NCBI GenBank assembly: GCA_013397075.1 | Contig: VWZS01010175.1 | Span: forward strand, 894,178 to 958,177 | Direction of reading: 5' to 3' | From: Rhabdornis inornatus | Taxonomy: Eukaryota; Chordata; Aves; Passeriformes; Rhabdornithidae | Length of the DNA: 64,000 nt | Shown here: positions 22,768 to 35,879 of the stretch, in pieces | Position numbering within the stretch: the first letter of the stretch is position 1 | Layout of the letters: each line of letters starts with the position of its first letter | Notes under the pieces: generated by a model | What the model was told of the DNA's origin: nothing | What the model saw: only the letters and a program-made list of their open reading frames with translations | The model's database searches: none | Program-made: the position numbers and the translations under genes

Positions 22768-23646
22768 TGTCCTGGTTTGAAAGGCAGCTGTCTGCTAGGG
22801 AAAGCAGGGCCTTCCCTTGACATGGAGAATCCCTCCATCTGAATCAATATAATTTTGAATTTAAGGGGCTGTCAGCAAAGATATGGGGATAGGAATAACA
22901 GTTCTTTACTAATATATATAAAAAGGCAAACAAAAACAACGACTATGAAATTGACAACAAACAGAACAGGAACCCGGTAACAGTTCTTTTGGCTGTGGAC
23001 ACCTTTCCCCTGTGGTGCAGTTACCATCCCAGTTGGCAATGAGTGCTGGCAGATTCCCAGTGGGCAGAGGCAGATGTGACGATCCCACGTGGCTGCAGGA
23101 GTGCTGGGGGTGATGGTGGCTGTGTCCCAGATGTGAAGGGATGGAGGAGAGGCTTTGCTCACGAACCCTGGGGCAGTGTCAGTCTTAATGCTCCAACAGG
23201 ATGCTTGGAAATAGCAAGATGAAGCGGGAGGGTGTCCTAGCTGATCAGCAGTGCGGGGTCCAACAACAGAAGAGGTAGTTCCTGGCGTTGGGATGACGGT
23301 GCTAGCAGTGGCCTTCCTCCTCCGACGCCAAGAGCGAGTGAGCGCCAGTAACTGCCCCCCACCCTCCTTTACCTGCTCCTGACTTTGCAGTGTTTGCTCC
23401 CCCACTCCCCTGAGAGAAACTCCCAAAAAACCGGGGACGTTCCCCTCTCTGTTCCTCTTCCTGAGGGAAGGGAAAGGACTCGGGAGAAAATGGAATAATA
23501 CAGCGCCGCTTCCAGAGTGTGCTCACCTTTTCTTCCCCCTAAGCTATGCCCCAGGGGTGAGTGGGTGGTTTGGAACAGAAATATAGCCACAGTCACACGG
23601 TTCTAGGCTGTGCCCCTTCTCGGCACCTGCAAGCAAAACTAGGACA
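22768..23646. mobile_element. Solo ERV LTR (segment B), TGTCCT...AGGACA
   Basis: The 879-base segment begins TGTCCTGGTTTGAAAGGCAG and ends CTAGGACA, giving a perfect six-base inverted terminus (TGTCCT/AGGACA). It is much richer in G+C and CpG than its surroundings, notably 23270-23345 and 23430-23520. A TATA-like ATATATAAAAAGG lies at about 22912. The longest open frame of the window (184 codons, minus, 22872-23426) and frames of 74-75 codons overlap here. They show no retroviral protein motif and are explained by base composition. The flanks (GTTTG on the left, GGTCA on the right) do not match, so the insertion history is unclear. Orientation is undetermined. Confidence 0.7.
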
Positions 23647-24652
23647 GGTCATATATCATACCTGATCTGGGATTAATCTTGGCAAACTCAATGACTGTTC
23701 TTGTATTTCCAGCACTCATCCGTACTGTTAGCTGTATTAACCTTTATTCAGAAGTACTATTCTTTCCTCATATGTTTGTTCCTCAAGAACAGTATCTATC
23801 AGGAAAAAAAATTCTCTTCCTTAAAGCATCCTTTGCACTTCAAATTATTTTCTTGAAATACATTACAAGATTTGTAAAATCTTTAATTGCAACATTAATT
23901 ATTTCATGGTTTCTTCTTTCTGATCTATTCTTTTTACATTTTTTGTGTTTTCTTAGATTGTAGTTTTTTGCAATGAAATAATATAAATCGAAGTTATAAA
24001 TCAGAATGTCCTAATCATGAAATTGTACTAAAATTTTATTGCAAATGAGGCATAGTGGAAGAAAGACAATGTTTTTATCTATTAAGGAAAAGACTGTTGA
24101 TCTGTTGGCACCAAAGGCCAGTGTTTTCTTAAATGCTGCTTTGCTTCATATGTGTACGTTTATAGTAATAAATAAATAAATACATTCACTTTTGATAATG
24201 TAAGAGGGAGAAGCCAAGGTAAAATTTTAAATTGTAAATTGATTATTTTATGGTATACTATCATGAATTTAGTTTCAACAAATTACTATGAATGCTTTTA
24301 CATAGGCATAGCATAATTCCTAAAATGAACTCTAGTGATATGCTGGTCTAGATTTTGCTGGATTTTTTTTTTTTCATAAATACTTCTATTTATAGAAATT
24401 GTATTAGTACATTTCTGTATTTTCATTTACATTTGATTTACTGCATTTACTCAAACTGAGTAGGTACTTTAAACATGTAATTAAACAGAATCCTCTGCTG
24501 TGTGCAATTTAAGCAAAAAAAATTGAACTATTTCCAATCTTCTTTGGTAAATGTATGCAAGTATTATTTTTCAGAGCATAAATTGCAACCCTGAAAAAAT
24601 ACTTTTAAAAAATATTTCAAAGCTGATATTATGTAGATGTTATTGCTTTAAA
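23647..24652. other. Unique AT-rich sequence, no gene seen
   Basis: The 94-codon frame at 23679-23963 is Phe/Leu-rich with no motif. A short (AAAT)n run sits at about 24169-24182. Confidence 0.5.
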
Positions 24653-25488
24653 TGTTGTTATCTCTGAAAGGTGAACAAGTAAAATGCAGCAAATCTAGTT
24701 TCAAAGCTGGTGCCTTTTATTTACATGTTGGAGTGTATAGAACAGGAGCCTCTCTGAGCTCCTCAGAGAGAGATCAGAATGCAAAAATAGAGTTAAAACC
24801 TTTAGATAAATTAATGTATATTAAGCCACTCAGACATAAAAGTGTAAGCTTTAGTTTTAGTAAATAAAAATATTATTAAGTTACATAAATATGAAGTAGA
24901 AGCATAAGTTTAAGTAAATAAAAATATGCTTTAAGTGCCTTAAAAAACAAAAGCCTTAAAATCTAGTGTAAAGAGCAAGCTTCAATAAGAGTTCAAAAAC
25001 TTAGCTCTAGACATAATGAAAACATAGTAAGAATATTGCTTACATTCTTCAAATAGAACAAACAGAACTATCTGCATAAATAAATAAAGCTATATGCACA
25101 GGTTATGTAAAAGAATAACACTACTTTCGTACTAAAGAACTACAATTCTAATAGGTTTAAAAGACATGCTTCAAGTTCGTGTTTTTCGCTCATTATGTAA
25201 TTAACAAATAAAAATCTGGATACTGGGGAGAGCTCTCTTTCCCTCTCTCCTCACCGCTATCATCACTGCCCGAAAAAAATAAAAGCTGCTGCTGCAACTT
25301 CTGCCTTTTCTCACGACTTGATACCAAAGAGCTGCTTCTGCTTCTAATCAGGACTCTATCCTAAAAACTTTAGCACAGGCTTTAATGCTTAGGACTCTCT
25401 GAGACTGATGTACTCCTGCAATAGACAACTTTACAGCAACCAACTGCTCTTGCCTCTTTGTACATCTAAATCCATAACAATCTCAACA
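24653..25488 (+). mobile_element. Probable solo ERV LTR with target duplication
   Basis: The 836-base segment begins TGTTGTTATCTCTG and ends ATAACAATCTCAACA. The ends share TGTTG/CAACA in inverted form. The bases just outside are TTTAAA on the left and TTTATA on the right, five of six identical, which would suit the six-base duplication of class II (ERVK-like) elements. A polyadenylation signal AATAAA lies at 25278-25283, followed by a GCTGCTGCTGC block and about 200 bases to the end, as expected for R and U5 on the plus strand. No internal retroviral sequence remains. The family was not identified. Confidence 0.55.
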
Positions 25489-27813
25489 TTTATAATTTTG
25501 TGATATTTTGTGTTCAATTATATGAAACCCAGACTTTTCTTGGAGATTCTACTGATTTTCCAGGAATTTAGATTACATTCTATAAGAACCAATTACTCTG
25601 AAAGTATTGACCCATTGCGCTGACCCATCTCTTGCTGACCCTTCTGCTTATTTTTACCTTAGACTCAATTTGACCTGAACAACACGAAACAGATTTTATA
25701 ACACGATTAAGAGGAAATTATACTGGCAGAGAGGGAGGATTGTATTACCTGAAGTGATAGCAGGGTAAATAAATACACTGCTGATTTCTCCCGTTAGATT
25801 TCACAGCTTCATGATTTGTGTCTTATGGCTTCAAAGAAGAAAAAGAAAAAAAGGCACAAAAAATTCCCCCTAGCAAGACCAAAAGTTCAGTTCCATTACT
25901 TTCATTGTGTAGTACAATAACAGTAGTTGTTAGTTGCAGTTAATGCTCCTAGGCAGCAAACACTGATCTGCCAACATCTCTGTTGGTTTGATGTAAGGCT
26001 AAGAGCACAGCTGCTACTTCCAGTAACTGGAGGGAAGCTAAAATTCATAATTTCAGTTTCTATGAACTATACAGAAGGAATTTACCCTCTCAAATCCCCC
26101 TTGTTTTGTTTGGTTGTATAAAAATAAAATAAACACTGATTTTTTTTAATTGCTTAGAGTTGTTGCAGGTTTTCCTTTTTCCCCAGCTGCAATGAAACGC
26201 AGTTGTTGAAATGGACATTTGACTTGTGCATGGGATTTCAAGCCATCATGCTTAGTAATATGGTGCACCAAAATGCAAGACCATGATGATGTCTTGATGG
26301 CTGGTCCCTGAAATTGACATGGCTTTGGCTTATAGAAGACAGTGATGCCCACTAGAGGGCTCACAGTGTGTGAAGACACCCAGCTTTCCTATCAGCCAAC
26401 AGCTTTCCTGTACTTCCCTGCAGGATCCGACTGAGCTGGAAAGAGCCTGCTAGCATCTGGGATATAGGCATAGTGAGTTCAAGTAGAGAGCTCTCAAATT
26501 GTTTTAAGGAGTGCTATCGACCACAAATCCCCAGTACCTTGGTGTGTGTACCAAGCCTCTGTAGTAGCCTTGAACATTCTGCATGCACTGATGCATATGG
26601 CATTTCCCCTTGCCAGGAGCAGTTCAGTTTTCTGCTCTGCCTCCTAGCACATGATTGAAAATTCAGTAAAGACTTTATGCAGAAATCTGAGTGTGAACCA
26701 GAGGTCCAGGCTTCTTGTATAGAAAGCACACTTTTAGGCAAACCAGTCAGTATGGCTGGGAGCACTAACTGGGCCACAGTAAAGTTAACACACTGAATAT
26801 GATTCAGCTGGCTGCAGTGGTCCCATTTGAGATGCCCTGACGGTTTACAGATGCTGGTTTAGCAGGTTACCTGTGTCCTACCTGCATCAGCTGCATTGGA
26901 GTGATTTGGATTGTTATAAAACCTTAGAAAAAAAACTCCAGAGGAGGCAGCTAAAGCAATTGCCTTTGGTCAGCTTAGTAACTCCAAGGGTTGGGTAAAA
27001 AATTTCTTGGCATTATGACTAGTATCCATCTCAGTAGGCATACAGTTTTAAAGTAAAGCTAAAGCAATTTATGATAATTTATTTCTACCCCTTTACTGCT
27101 GTCCACCAAGAATAAATTATGCCCAAGCTCAATTTATATTTGGTATAATTCAGTCTTTGTTTATTATCAAAGCAAAAAATTGCTGCCGGTACAGTGAAAG
27201 GACTGGAGCTCCTTATCCCAACTATGCTGGGCTGCCTTCCCCACAACCAGGATGAAGATAAGCAGTTCTTTGGAGAAGACTTCCTATTTCATTCAGGATG
27301 TCTATATGCTCAACAGGTGCAGTGGGCTCATCAGGACTGACAATACTTTAATACCTTTGTATTGTATATCAGCAGAGTTTGGCCCTCTGCTACAAAAGAG
27401 CATCTTTTGCAGCCAGAAAAGCCCTACATATCCTTTGAATAACAATATTTTGAAGCCAGTATTACCAGAATAATTCCAAATCCCTCTGCTTCTATCTGAA
27501 AACTGAAATATGAGTGTTTGGAAAATCTATAGATGTTGATAAGTATCTAAACCTTGATATCAAAGTAAGACACAAAGAGCCATGGTTATGATAGTTAGTT
27601 TGTTCCTATTTATACTAGTGATACTATTTTCATTTTTAATGCTTTTTCTTTACAAGTGTGTGCTGTGTACTTAGAAGAGAACAAAACTTATCTTAAATAT
27701 CGTCCAAAAAATTCCACTTGAAGAAAAGGATTTCTGAGCCCTGAAAAAGCATTTGGAAGCACATGAATGAAGAACTAGAATAAAATCAGGATAATCCTCT
27801 GTCCTTTATTATG
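25489..27813. other. Unique sequence, no gene seen
   Basis: Opposed frames at 26473-26658 (plus) and 26514-26777 (minus) and other frames of 64-77 codons have no recognisable content. No repeat was recognised. Confidence 0.5.
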
Positions 27814-27869
27814 CAGCAGGTCAGATTAGAGGATCACTGAGATCTTTGTGGCTTTATAATCTATGATTA
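27814..27869 (+). mobile_element. Old CR1-like LINE 3' terminus
   Basis: GCAGGTCAGATTAGAGGATC followed by CTTTATAATCTATGATTA resembles the 3' end of older CR1 subfamilies (GGTCAGACTAGATGATCA...AAATCTATGA). Only about 55 bases are left. Confidence 0.6.
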
Positions 27870-28249
27870 ACATATTAATTTTTAACTGCATGCTTTGGAT
27901 CAGTTCTTTGCAACAATGCATATAAGTGTGTCTTTATTTGGAGCAGGTGGAGCCAAAGCAAGGGGTTAAAATTAGGCAGATGTTGAAGTGCTTTGCAGAC
28001 TGGAACTTGACTCCTGACGCCCCGAACTCAGTATTTCAGAATGTTTGCACTGAAATGTATTTTTTTGAGTGGTGGTCTTCTTGCCTTTCACTTTATTTAG
28101 AAAAATAAAAAGAAGTAGAAGTATTAAGGTTCTAGTATTTTTTGTTTATTTGAAGAAACAATTTTATGAATTAAAAAATATATTAAATAAGTTTTGTTTA
28201 GGTGGAATAATTTTTTCCCCTAGGTTTTTTAAAACATTTTTTACATTTT
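27870..28249. other. Unique sequence
   Basis: Nothing was recognised apart from T-rich stretches next to the following CR1. Confidence 0.5.
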
Positions 28250-28700
28250 CATAGGATTGTAGAATAATGGAATATAGGTTGGAAGGAACTTCACAGGTCA
28301 TCTGGTCCAACCCGTCTTGGCAAAAGCACCATCTAGACCAGATGGCCCAGCACCCTGTTCAGGTGAATCTTGGAAGTACCTGATGTTGGGGAATCCCCCA
28401 TTTCCCTGGGGAAATTATTCCAGTGTCTGATTGTTCTGAGTGTAAAACTGTTGGGCAGCTTTGCCAGGGCCCGTCAATTTGTGGGGGACAAGCTGCTACA
28501 GCAGTTCACAAATGAACTTCTCCTTCACAACGATGGGTCTGTGTTTGTGTCATCCTGGATTTTTGGTCCCAACAGAGAAGGTAAAGACAGAAGTGAAGAA
28601 AGTGTTGAGAACCTCTGCCTTTTCAGCATTCTTGGTGATTAATTCACCTCTCTTGTTTAACAGCAGGTCAATATTTTCCTTCCCTTTCCTGAATTTTCAG
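28250..28700 (-). mobile_element. CR1 LINE, 3' end plus part of ORF2 (minus strand)
   Basis: On the plus strand the copy opens with the reversed octamer tail (CATAGGATTGTAGAATAATG), then GGTTGGAAGGAACTTCACAG and a TCTGGTCCAACCCG block, the CR1 3' terminus. From about 28540 the sequence is ORF2: a TTTTTGGTCCCAACAGAGAAGG stretch, AACCTCTGCCTTTTCAGCAT, GTGATTAATTCACCTCTC and CAGCAGGTCAATATTTTCCT parallel the reverse complement of the CR1 reverse-transcriptase reading frame. The distance between terminus and ORF2 part is far too short for an intact element, so most of the 3' half of ORF2 has been deleted. The open frames on the plus strand at 28370-28757 are antisense artefacts. Confidence 0.82.
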
Positions 28701-29021
28701 AAAAAAAATAGATATATCACCTGTAGAAATATTCTAAAAGTTCAGTTTTTCATGTAGAGAAACACTAAGAGAATGTAAATGATGGAAAATAATATTGTCA
28801 ACCCGAAGTCTGTATTTCAGGATCTAAATTAAATCTATGAACAGTAATAGTCCAACTACATAAGAGATCTTTGTGTTTCTAATAATCTGTTAGTTTTAAA
28901 AGTAGTAAACCTCAGGATGTTACCTTTCTATCATTCTTAGTTAATTTATTAAAAGGTAACCTTTAACTGAAACATTCTGACCCCTGAAAAATATACCTTT
29001 GACAGTTGTAATGTGTAACTT
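28701..29021. other. Unique sequence between CR1 copies
   Basis: I see nothing recognisable here. Confidence 0.5.
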
Positions 29022-29158
29022 TTAAATACATCCCTGGAGGTATTAAAGGACATGTAGATGTGGCACTTAGGGTAGTTTAGTGATATACTTGGCAGTACTG
29101 TGTTAACATTTGGATTCAGTGATCTTAAAGGTCTTTTCCAACCTAAATGATTCTAAGA
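29022..29158 (+). mobile_element. CR1 LINE 3' end
   Basis: The order is CATCCCTGGAGGTATTAAAG, a TGTAGATGTGGCACTTAGGG block, TGATCTTAAAGGTCTTTTCC and AACCTAAATGATTCTAAG. This is the CR1 subfamily whose tail includes the GTAGATGTGGCACTTAGGG motif. It is plus strand and 5'-truncated. Confidence 0.9.
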
Positions 29159-32100
29159 CTGTATTCTCCAGATGTGTGTTTGGGTTATTGCTCCCATTAC
29201 AATGTGCCTGGGCCAGTTAAATTCATAGCAGTGTGGTGCACCTTGAAATGTGTCAAGAAGATAAATAATAAATATGTAGGCCAATAGTAAAAAGGACCTA
29301 CATCTTCCAGTAGGAAAGATTCATCTCTCCATCTTTCATCCCTGCTCCCGTTGCTTCTGTAGTTTATGTCTCTCAGAATGTTTCTATTACAAGTAGAGTT
29401 ATAAATGTAATTCATAGACAGTGATATGATCAACAAATTGCTTTGCATTCGCTAAGTTTCTGTCAAGATTTCTGGCACTGATTTGTTATTCATACACCCA
29501 GTACTTCCACATAACTTTTTTGTGTGCTGTTGTTATCTGTCTTGAAGAATCTCAGATGAGCTTGGTTTACTGAGTTCTCAGTGATTTTTCAGCTGTCATT
29601 CTAGCCACTGCCAGTATTTTCAGTTACCCAGATTCTATGAGTAGGATAGCTGCATCTATTCTGGTGAAATGCACACTTACTGACAAACTTTGTCATTTCT
29701 GCCATCACAGAATTCTCTCACAGTTTTGTTTCATTTCCATTGGTCTCCTTTCCTGCCCTGTCTCATCTTTCTACCAGTTCTCACTCTACTTTATCCTTCC
29801 TGTCTGAACTTCCACTTGCCACAGTTTTTCCTAAAACTTCATTTTCCTGCTTGCTTGTTAGATGGTTTTGCATCTGTGTACCATTTTGCTCTCTGCAAAG
29901 CTAGCTCTAACTGTTGACCAAAAACCTGTTGACTAAAAACTAAACCACCAGATAATGAGCAAGAGAATGAACAGAATTTATCTAAAAATGTAGGTGATTT
30001 CAATGGCTGGCTGATTTGTAAAACCACCCTGTGAGTGTCTTAATTGATTATGATAATGAATAATTTTCTCTTTGTGTGAACAAATTCTGGGTTTTGAGCT
30101 GGTGAGCTGTATGGTTTTCAACAGAGGTGCTATTTAGGACTGTGCACAGAGAGCAGTGGAAAAAAACCCCAAAACATAGAAGCAGCAAGGGAGTCTTTCC
30201 TGCATGCCTCTACCTTTATCAAAATAGCACTTTTACAGTGGTGATGTTGATTTGTGATTCTTAGCAAGTCTACATTAGCAGTCCGAAAGTCTGCTCCAGA
30301 GTTAAGGTTGCCAAGGGCATTTCAGCTCTTGTGTTCAATTACTTTAAACTCTCATACAATATAGTAGCATATTTTATAACACCAGAAAATGATGAATTAA
30401 AGTAATGTTGACTTCAGCTTATGAAAAGCACTTGCAGGTATGCCCCAAAATCTAAGGCTGCCCTCCTGAATAGACAGGTAGTTACTGTAAAAAGCAGTAG
30501 TTGTACAATGATACACCTAAACAGCAGTGGAATTTCTTGTGTTGTATGTCAAGTTTTTCAGTTCAGCATATGCCTTGTTTATTATCCGAGTTCCATTCAC
30601 AGCACTGAGTTTAAATGTACTGAAGAATGAGAGATTGTTTGAAGGAGCTTGTCAGTGTTGTGAATGAATGTGGAAGCCTGAGGCTTCAAGTTATTGTCAC
30701 CAAAATATGAGAGTCTGCAAGTGAACTTTGCAAGCAAGGGTAGAATTTGACTCAGTTACCTCAGCTTAGGTGTCAAGCGCTGTTTTTTTACGTGTTCTGC
30801 CATATCTGAGGCAGGAATGTAGGGCTAGTGAATGTGGCAAGGCCCAGATGGATATTGGAGTAGTGGACCCATGTTTTCTCCTGTGTCTTCAAGAACATCT
30901 GGGGCAGAATTTTTATCATGAGGTGTAGGTGAAGTAGCCCAGTTTATCCCAATGATGGGAATCTGAGAAATACTACTGAAGTTTACAGGTCTTTGCAGAG
31001 CCTGTGTTTTATCATCTTCATGCATGTGCTGAGGGTACCACACAGCTTCTCAAATTATTTTAGATGCCTGTATTGAAGTATTCAATTCTGTCCATAACTG
31101 TTTATAATGGTGGGAAGTTGTTCATATTTAGACACCTAAATGTACATCGATGAAGAACTATGTATGTCTCACTTTCAGTACTAAGATTCCATATCACTGA
31201 TAAAAGTAGGGTGGCATGTATAAATTGGGATGGAAAACAAAGCAGTATGAGGAATGATTCAGATTTCTGCAATAACACAGAGGCAGTTAAGGAAAATATT
31301 CTTGAGCAAAGGAGAAGTGATGAAGTTTGTAAGGGCTGTTTGATGAGTGTTAGACTTAGAGTGGAAACCATACTTAAAAGGAGTAGGTTTTTTTAGCTTA
31401 TGCCTAATGCATTCCTCTTGATTTCACATAATGATTTCTTTTCCCGTGATTTTTCTAAACCATTCTTCAGCATCTGTAGTGGAAATGTTCTGACCCCGTT
31501 ATTAAAGGGGACAGAATTGAAGTTAACATTATTAAATATTCTTTCTTTGATTTTTCTAGAGTCTTCAGGATATTTTAGTTCAGATTGTGACAGTATCAGG
31601 TGACCCTGACTATGCAAGAGCTGGTGGGTTAACTTTAGCCAGCAGTCAGATGCCCGCCCTGTTCTTTTGCCATGGAGTCCGTCCCCTGCAGCCTCTCACA
31701 TCTACACAAGCCTTGGGACCTACACCCAGTACAGTCAGAAATAGTATATTCCTTTTTGTGCTGATGCGGGAAATATCTGTTCTTCCCTCTGTTCCCTGCA
31801 GTTGTTTGAAAATTGTTCTGATGGCCAGAATTAACCCTTTTTCTGCTTACTCTTTTATCTCTACTTAGTTTTTGACCTTCCTCTTCCGAGGTGAAGAAGT
31901 GGTGTGAGTATGTAGGGTTTGATGAACTAAAGAAAAGAGACAAGGAAATTACTGAATGAGATGAGTATAATACTATGTGCAAGAATGGAAGAGAAAGGGA
32001 AATCATCATGACAGGTACATCCCATGTGTCCAGACTTACTCTCCTCTTCATACTGTCCTGTGTTCTGCTGGCCATAACCATATCCCATGAAACAATTTCT

Positions 32101-35100
32101 CACTAGCATTTAGAAGAATAAGGGAAATTTGGCATTTTTTCCTCTAATCACAGAGCAACAAATGATTCCCACAAGAGATGCTAAAATCAATGCTGAAATT
32201 AAAAAAAAAAAAAATTACAGACAGTTAGTATTTCTAAACTTTTATCCCTTAACAGTCTCTTGTCTGTTCCTCAATATTTGTAGTTTTTCTCTGCCAGAAT
32301 TACCAGAAAGCAAAGGCCAGTTTTGATGGGCCTTAGATACAGAGTATTTTTGAAAACCTAGGTCTTCATCATGACAATAACCATATTGTATTTTGAGCCC
32401 TGCCTTGCAGCTTTGTGGGGAGTCCTAAGTCAGGTTCTCAATGATAGAAGAGTATGATGTTGCTTTATCAGTATGGCAGTGGAAAATTATTATTAATGAT
32501 CTCTTTTGAAAGTGTTTGTGTATAAGTTAGGTATGTTTCTTTAAAGCATTTTCCTATATTTATGCAGTTTGTCTGTGGAAGGATTTTGAATTTACATACA
32601 AAGTATCTTTTCAGAAAAAAAATCTAAGACAAACCTGTTTTTTTAAAATCATCTGTTTAAAACTTTAAATTTCACGTTATTGAATATATGTGCAATACTG
32701 AGTACTAGAATAGTTTGCATGTTTAATCATCTTCTTTATTGCATTAATTTGGCTTGCTGAGAACAGTAGTTTATGTACATGTGGGAAAAGGGATAAAACC
32801 CTTCAATTTTAATCTAGAGGGGGAAAAAACCCCAAATCAACCATGTGAATACAGCTATAGCATATTTGCTGGTTGTGCCTTAAAATACATATTTTCAATT
32901 ACATCTTGCACTAGGGTATTTCAGCATCAGTAATATAGTTATTCAAACCAGGATACAGCCTGTGGTCTCAGATGATAGCAGGCATTTTCTCCATTCCCTC
33001 AAGAGATAATACAGAGAACTTTGGTCTTTCACTTTTCACACAACCAGGATTTTCCCATCAGTAGCTTTACAAGGTTATCTGTTTATAATGCCTCCTCACT
33101 TCTTGAACATAATTTTGCTCTTAAGGATAATGCCGAATCTTCATGTAAGGATTGTCTTTGGATTTTGTTACAGAGGTTTTAAGTAGTGTAATAAAATCTA
33201 GTGATGTGGTCATTGTCGTATACTAAAAGCCTAGAGAACGACAACTTCTGCCAGAAGTAAAATTGGAAGCATAATCAATGATGATGTTTTGTAAGATAAG
33301 ATGGGTTTAATAATGTTTTATAAGCACAGATGAAGAAAAATTGTACTTGTTAGCTACCTTTTCATTCCATTTATTCACTACACTTCCTCCAGTGTACAGT
33401 ATGTTTCACAGGAAGCTCTCCAAAGACAATATTTTGAAATTAATTATTGTTACAGCTTAGGCTTTTTGCTTTTTAAGAAATAGTACTTCAGAGAATCCTT
33501 GGACTTTCCAAGGGCACTGCACTGTGAGGCCCTTTGATGCAAAGAGGTTTGCAGGACAGTAAGAATGCAGATTGTGCTTTTCCCTGTTTACAGATCCTTT
33601 AGAAAGAAAAGATCAGTGAAACTATTGCTTAGCATCTTTTTGCTGGTCTGTCTAAATTGTGTCCCATAGGGGAAATTCCTATTACTCCTTGTTAGGAAAG
33701 AACTACTTTGGTGAATTTGATTTTTCTGATTTGGTGATGCACTTCTTGGTTTACCTATTTTCCTTTTCCCCCCCTGAAAATGCTAGGTTCATTAACTGTT
33801 GTTCAATGAATATCTTTGATATCTGTTTTATGTTCTACATTGTGAAGCTTGCAACAAAAGGTCTAAAATGCTCAGAAAATACGAGCAGGGATGAAAGTCT
33901 ACTAGGAACTAACAGTAAGTTAAAGCCTTGATTTCTCTTCTTATAGTTTGATAAGTGTGTTAAATTTTAAATTCTATCTTCACAAAATATTCCCAGTGTA
34001 TTAGTTTATACAGTGCTCTTCAGATGAACACTATCTTTGCCAGAAGTTCAGCTTCTGTTGGTTAAGCAGTAATGGTAGCAAAGTAGCAGGAACCCAAAAA
34101 GAACTCTTCTCACCTTACTTAGATGGCTGCATCAGAGATTAACTGTGAATTATATAAAATGGAAAGAAATAAACACCTCTCATTCTTAGCAGAATTCCAG
34201 ATTACTCCAGTTGATCTCTGATGATCTGGTCAGCATTAGGATGGGATGCCTTCTTCTCTTCTGTGACTGGAAAAAGTGCCTGCAATGAATTCCTTAAAGG
34301 TAGATGTGTATCGCATAAATATTGGGACAGATAAATTCCCATTTCGAACTTCAGGACACTTCATTAATGCTAAATTATATTTTGCATAAATACAGGCAAA
34401 TAGACATACATAACCTATATTTTTTGTGTAATTTAGGAGATATTCCTCTTCTTACTAAAAATTCTATTTAAAGATGAGTGCTTCTGAAAATCAGTTTTCA
34501 GCTTGTTTATGGGAGGTTTGATTGGGTTGAGCAGATTCTGCATTTAATGACAGAAAAACTTAAAGTTGTAATACTTTAATTCCAACCTAAGCCTCCTTTG
34601 TAAAATACTTTAAATATGACTGGAATGCAAAAAGAAGTTTTTATTAAATGAAATGGAAGTGTTTTAGTGACACAGAAGCGTTAGGTAGTAAGTGGCAGAG
34701 CACGGATAGGGAACTAAATCAAGATCAAAACTGTTTTCCAGAATACATAAAAGATTACAAGCTCCTGATTTTCAAGAATGTATGTATTAAATGCAGTATG
34801 AATGTAAAAAAATTAGCAAAGTTTTTATTACTTGCATCTTCTGAAAACTTATGGCCATGAGTCAAATATATGTGGAGAAAATGACATGTTTAGCTTTGAA
34901 TTTGAAAATTTTAATTTTTATTTTAAGTCACTTTTCTTTTTCCATACTTTTTGAGGTAAAGAAGTGGTTTTTATATGGACTATTTTAAATTAGAATGTTT
35001 GAATCAAATGCAACAAATTAAATTCTGCGATACTATCTCATATTACAGAAGGTAGCAATCATACTCTTCAGACAGGGACTGTGAACCAAAACATATTTTA

Positions 35101-35879
35101 GGAAAGCTCTTAAGTTTATTGGCAAAGCCATTCATGTAGATACCAGTAAGATCATGTTTTTAAAGTAACAGTTTGAAATTTCTTCAACAAGTTGTTGAGT
35201 TTAATTTTGTTTTCCAAGTTGACAAATTCCAACAGCAGCAATTTTCAAAATGTCTTCTGGCTAAGTATGAAGCTATAGTAAAGCCCCATATATCAATGAT
35301 CAAGAGTTCTTTATGGAATATTTCTAATCTCTTGAGAATCATCAGAACCCCTTCTGCAGGGAAAATACCACGTAGCTTCTCCCTGGTCTTCCTGGCTGTC
35401 CAGGATAAACAAGGTATGAGCTAAAACCCATGGAAGTTATCAGAAAGATTCCATTGTACCTCAGCACCTTGGATTTGGCTTGCTGCCTCTTGACTCATCA
35501 GAACTAGCTGCATGTTTTACTTAAGGTTTATTCAATGGCAGAAGGCCTTTCTGTGCAATGAGGAAGAGAAAGCAGCAGCATTACTTCTTCAGCATGACCT
35601 GCTTTCCTGTCCGAATCACACTGTGCTTTTCATCTTTCAGGAGCTATTTCCAAGCCAAGCAAAATGGTTGTAGCGCTGGTGGAGGCATTGCTTTTCTCAT
35701 CAGACTGGGATGTGTCAGCTTTTGCAAAAAGGAATAGATGGATGTGGACTCTTACTTTGCTTCATTTGGACATTCCTTGGCCTTCTGGTTGCCGTATGAC
35801 AAACTTCTGGGTTGGGAAAGAGCTTAGGTGTCTAAATCAAACCTGACATTAATGGTTCATGTTTGATTTTGTCTCTTAA
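29159..35879. other. Unique AT-rich sequence, no gene seen
   Basis: This 6.7 kb stretch has no recognised gene. The longest frame is 148 codons on the minus strand at 31635-32081, with no motif. At about 31628-31670 the run GGTTAACTTTAGCCAGCAGT resembles a motif near the ends of some songbird LTRs, but I could not extend the match. A poly-A run lies near 32201-32214. Confidence 0.45.

Noticed and set aside
22872..23426. The longest open frame in the window (184 codons, minus strand)
   Set aside because: It lies wholly inside a G+C-rich LTR with intact TGTCCT/AGGACA ends, shows no retroviral or host domain, and its last third is a simple hydrophobic run from AT-rich sequence.
28370..28757. 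Two overlapping plus-strand frames (90 and 98 codons)
   Set aside because: They are antisense to CR1 sequence.
31635..32081. A 148-codon minus frame, Ser-rich
   Set aside because: No domain, no homology recognised, and the frames on the other strand are equally open. A weak LTR-like motif at its end (about 31628-31670) could not be extended.
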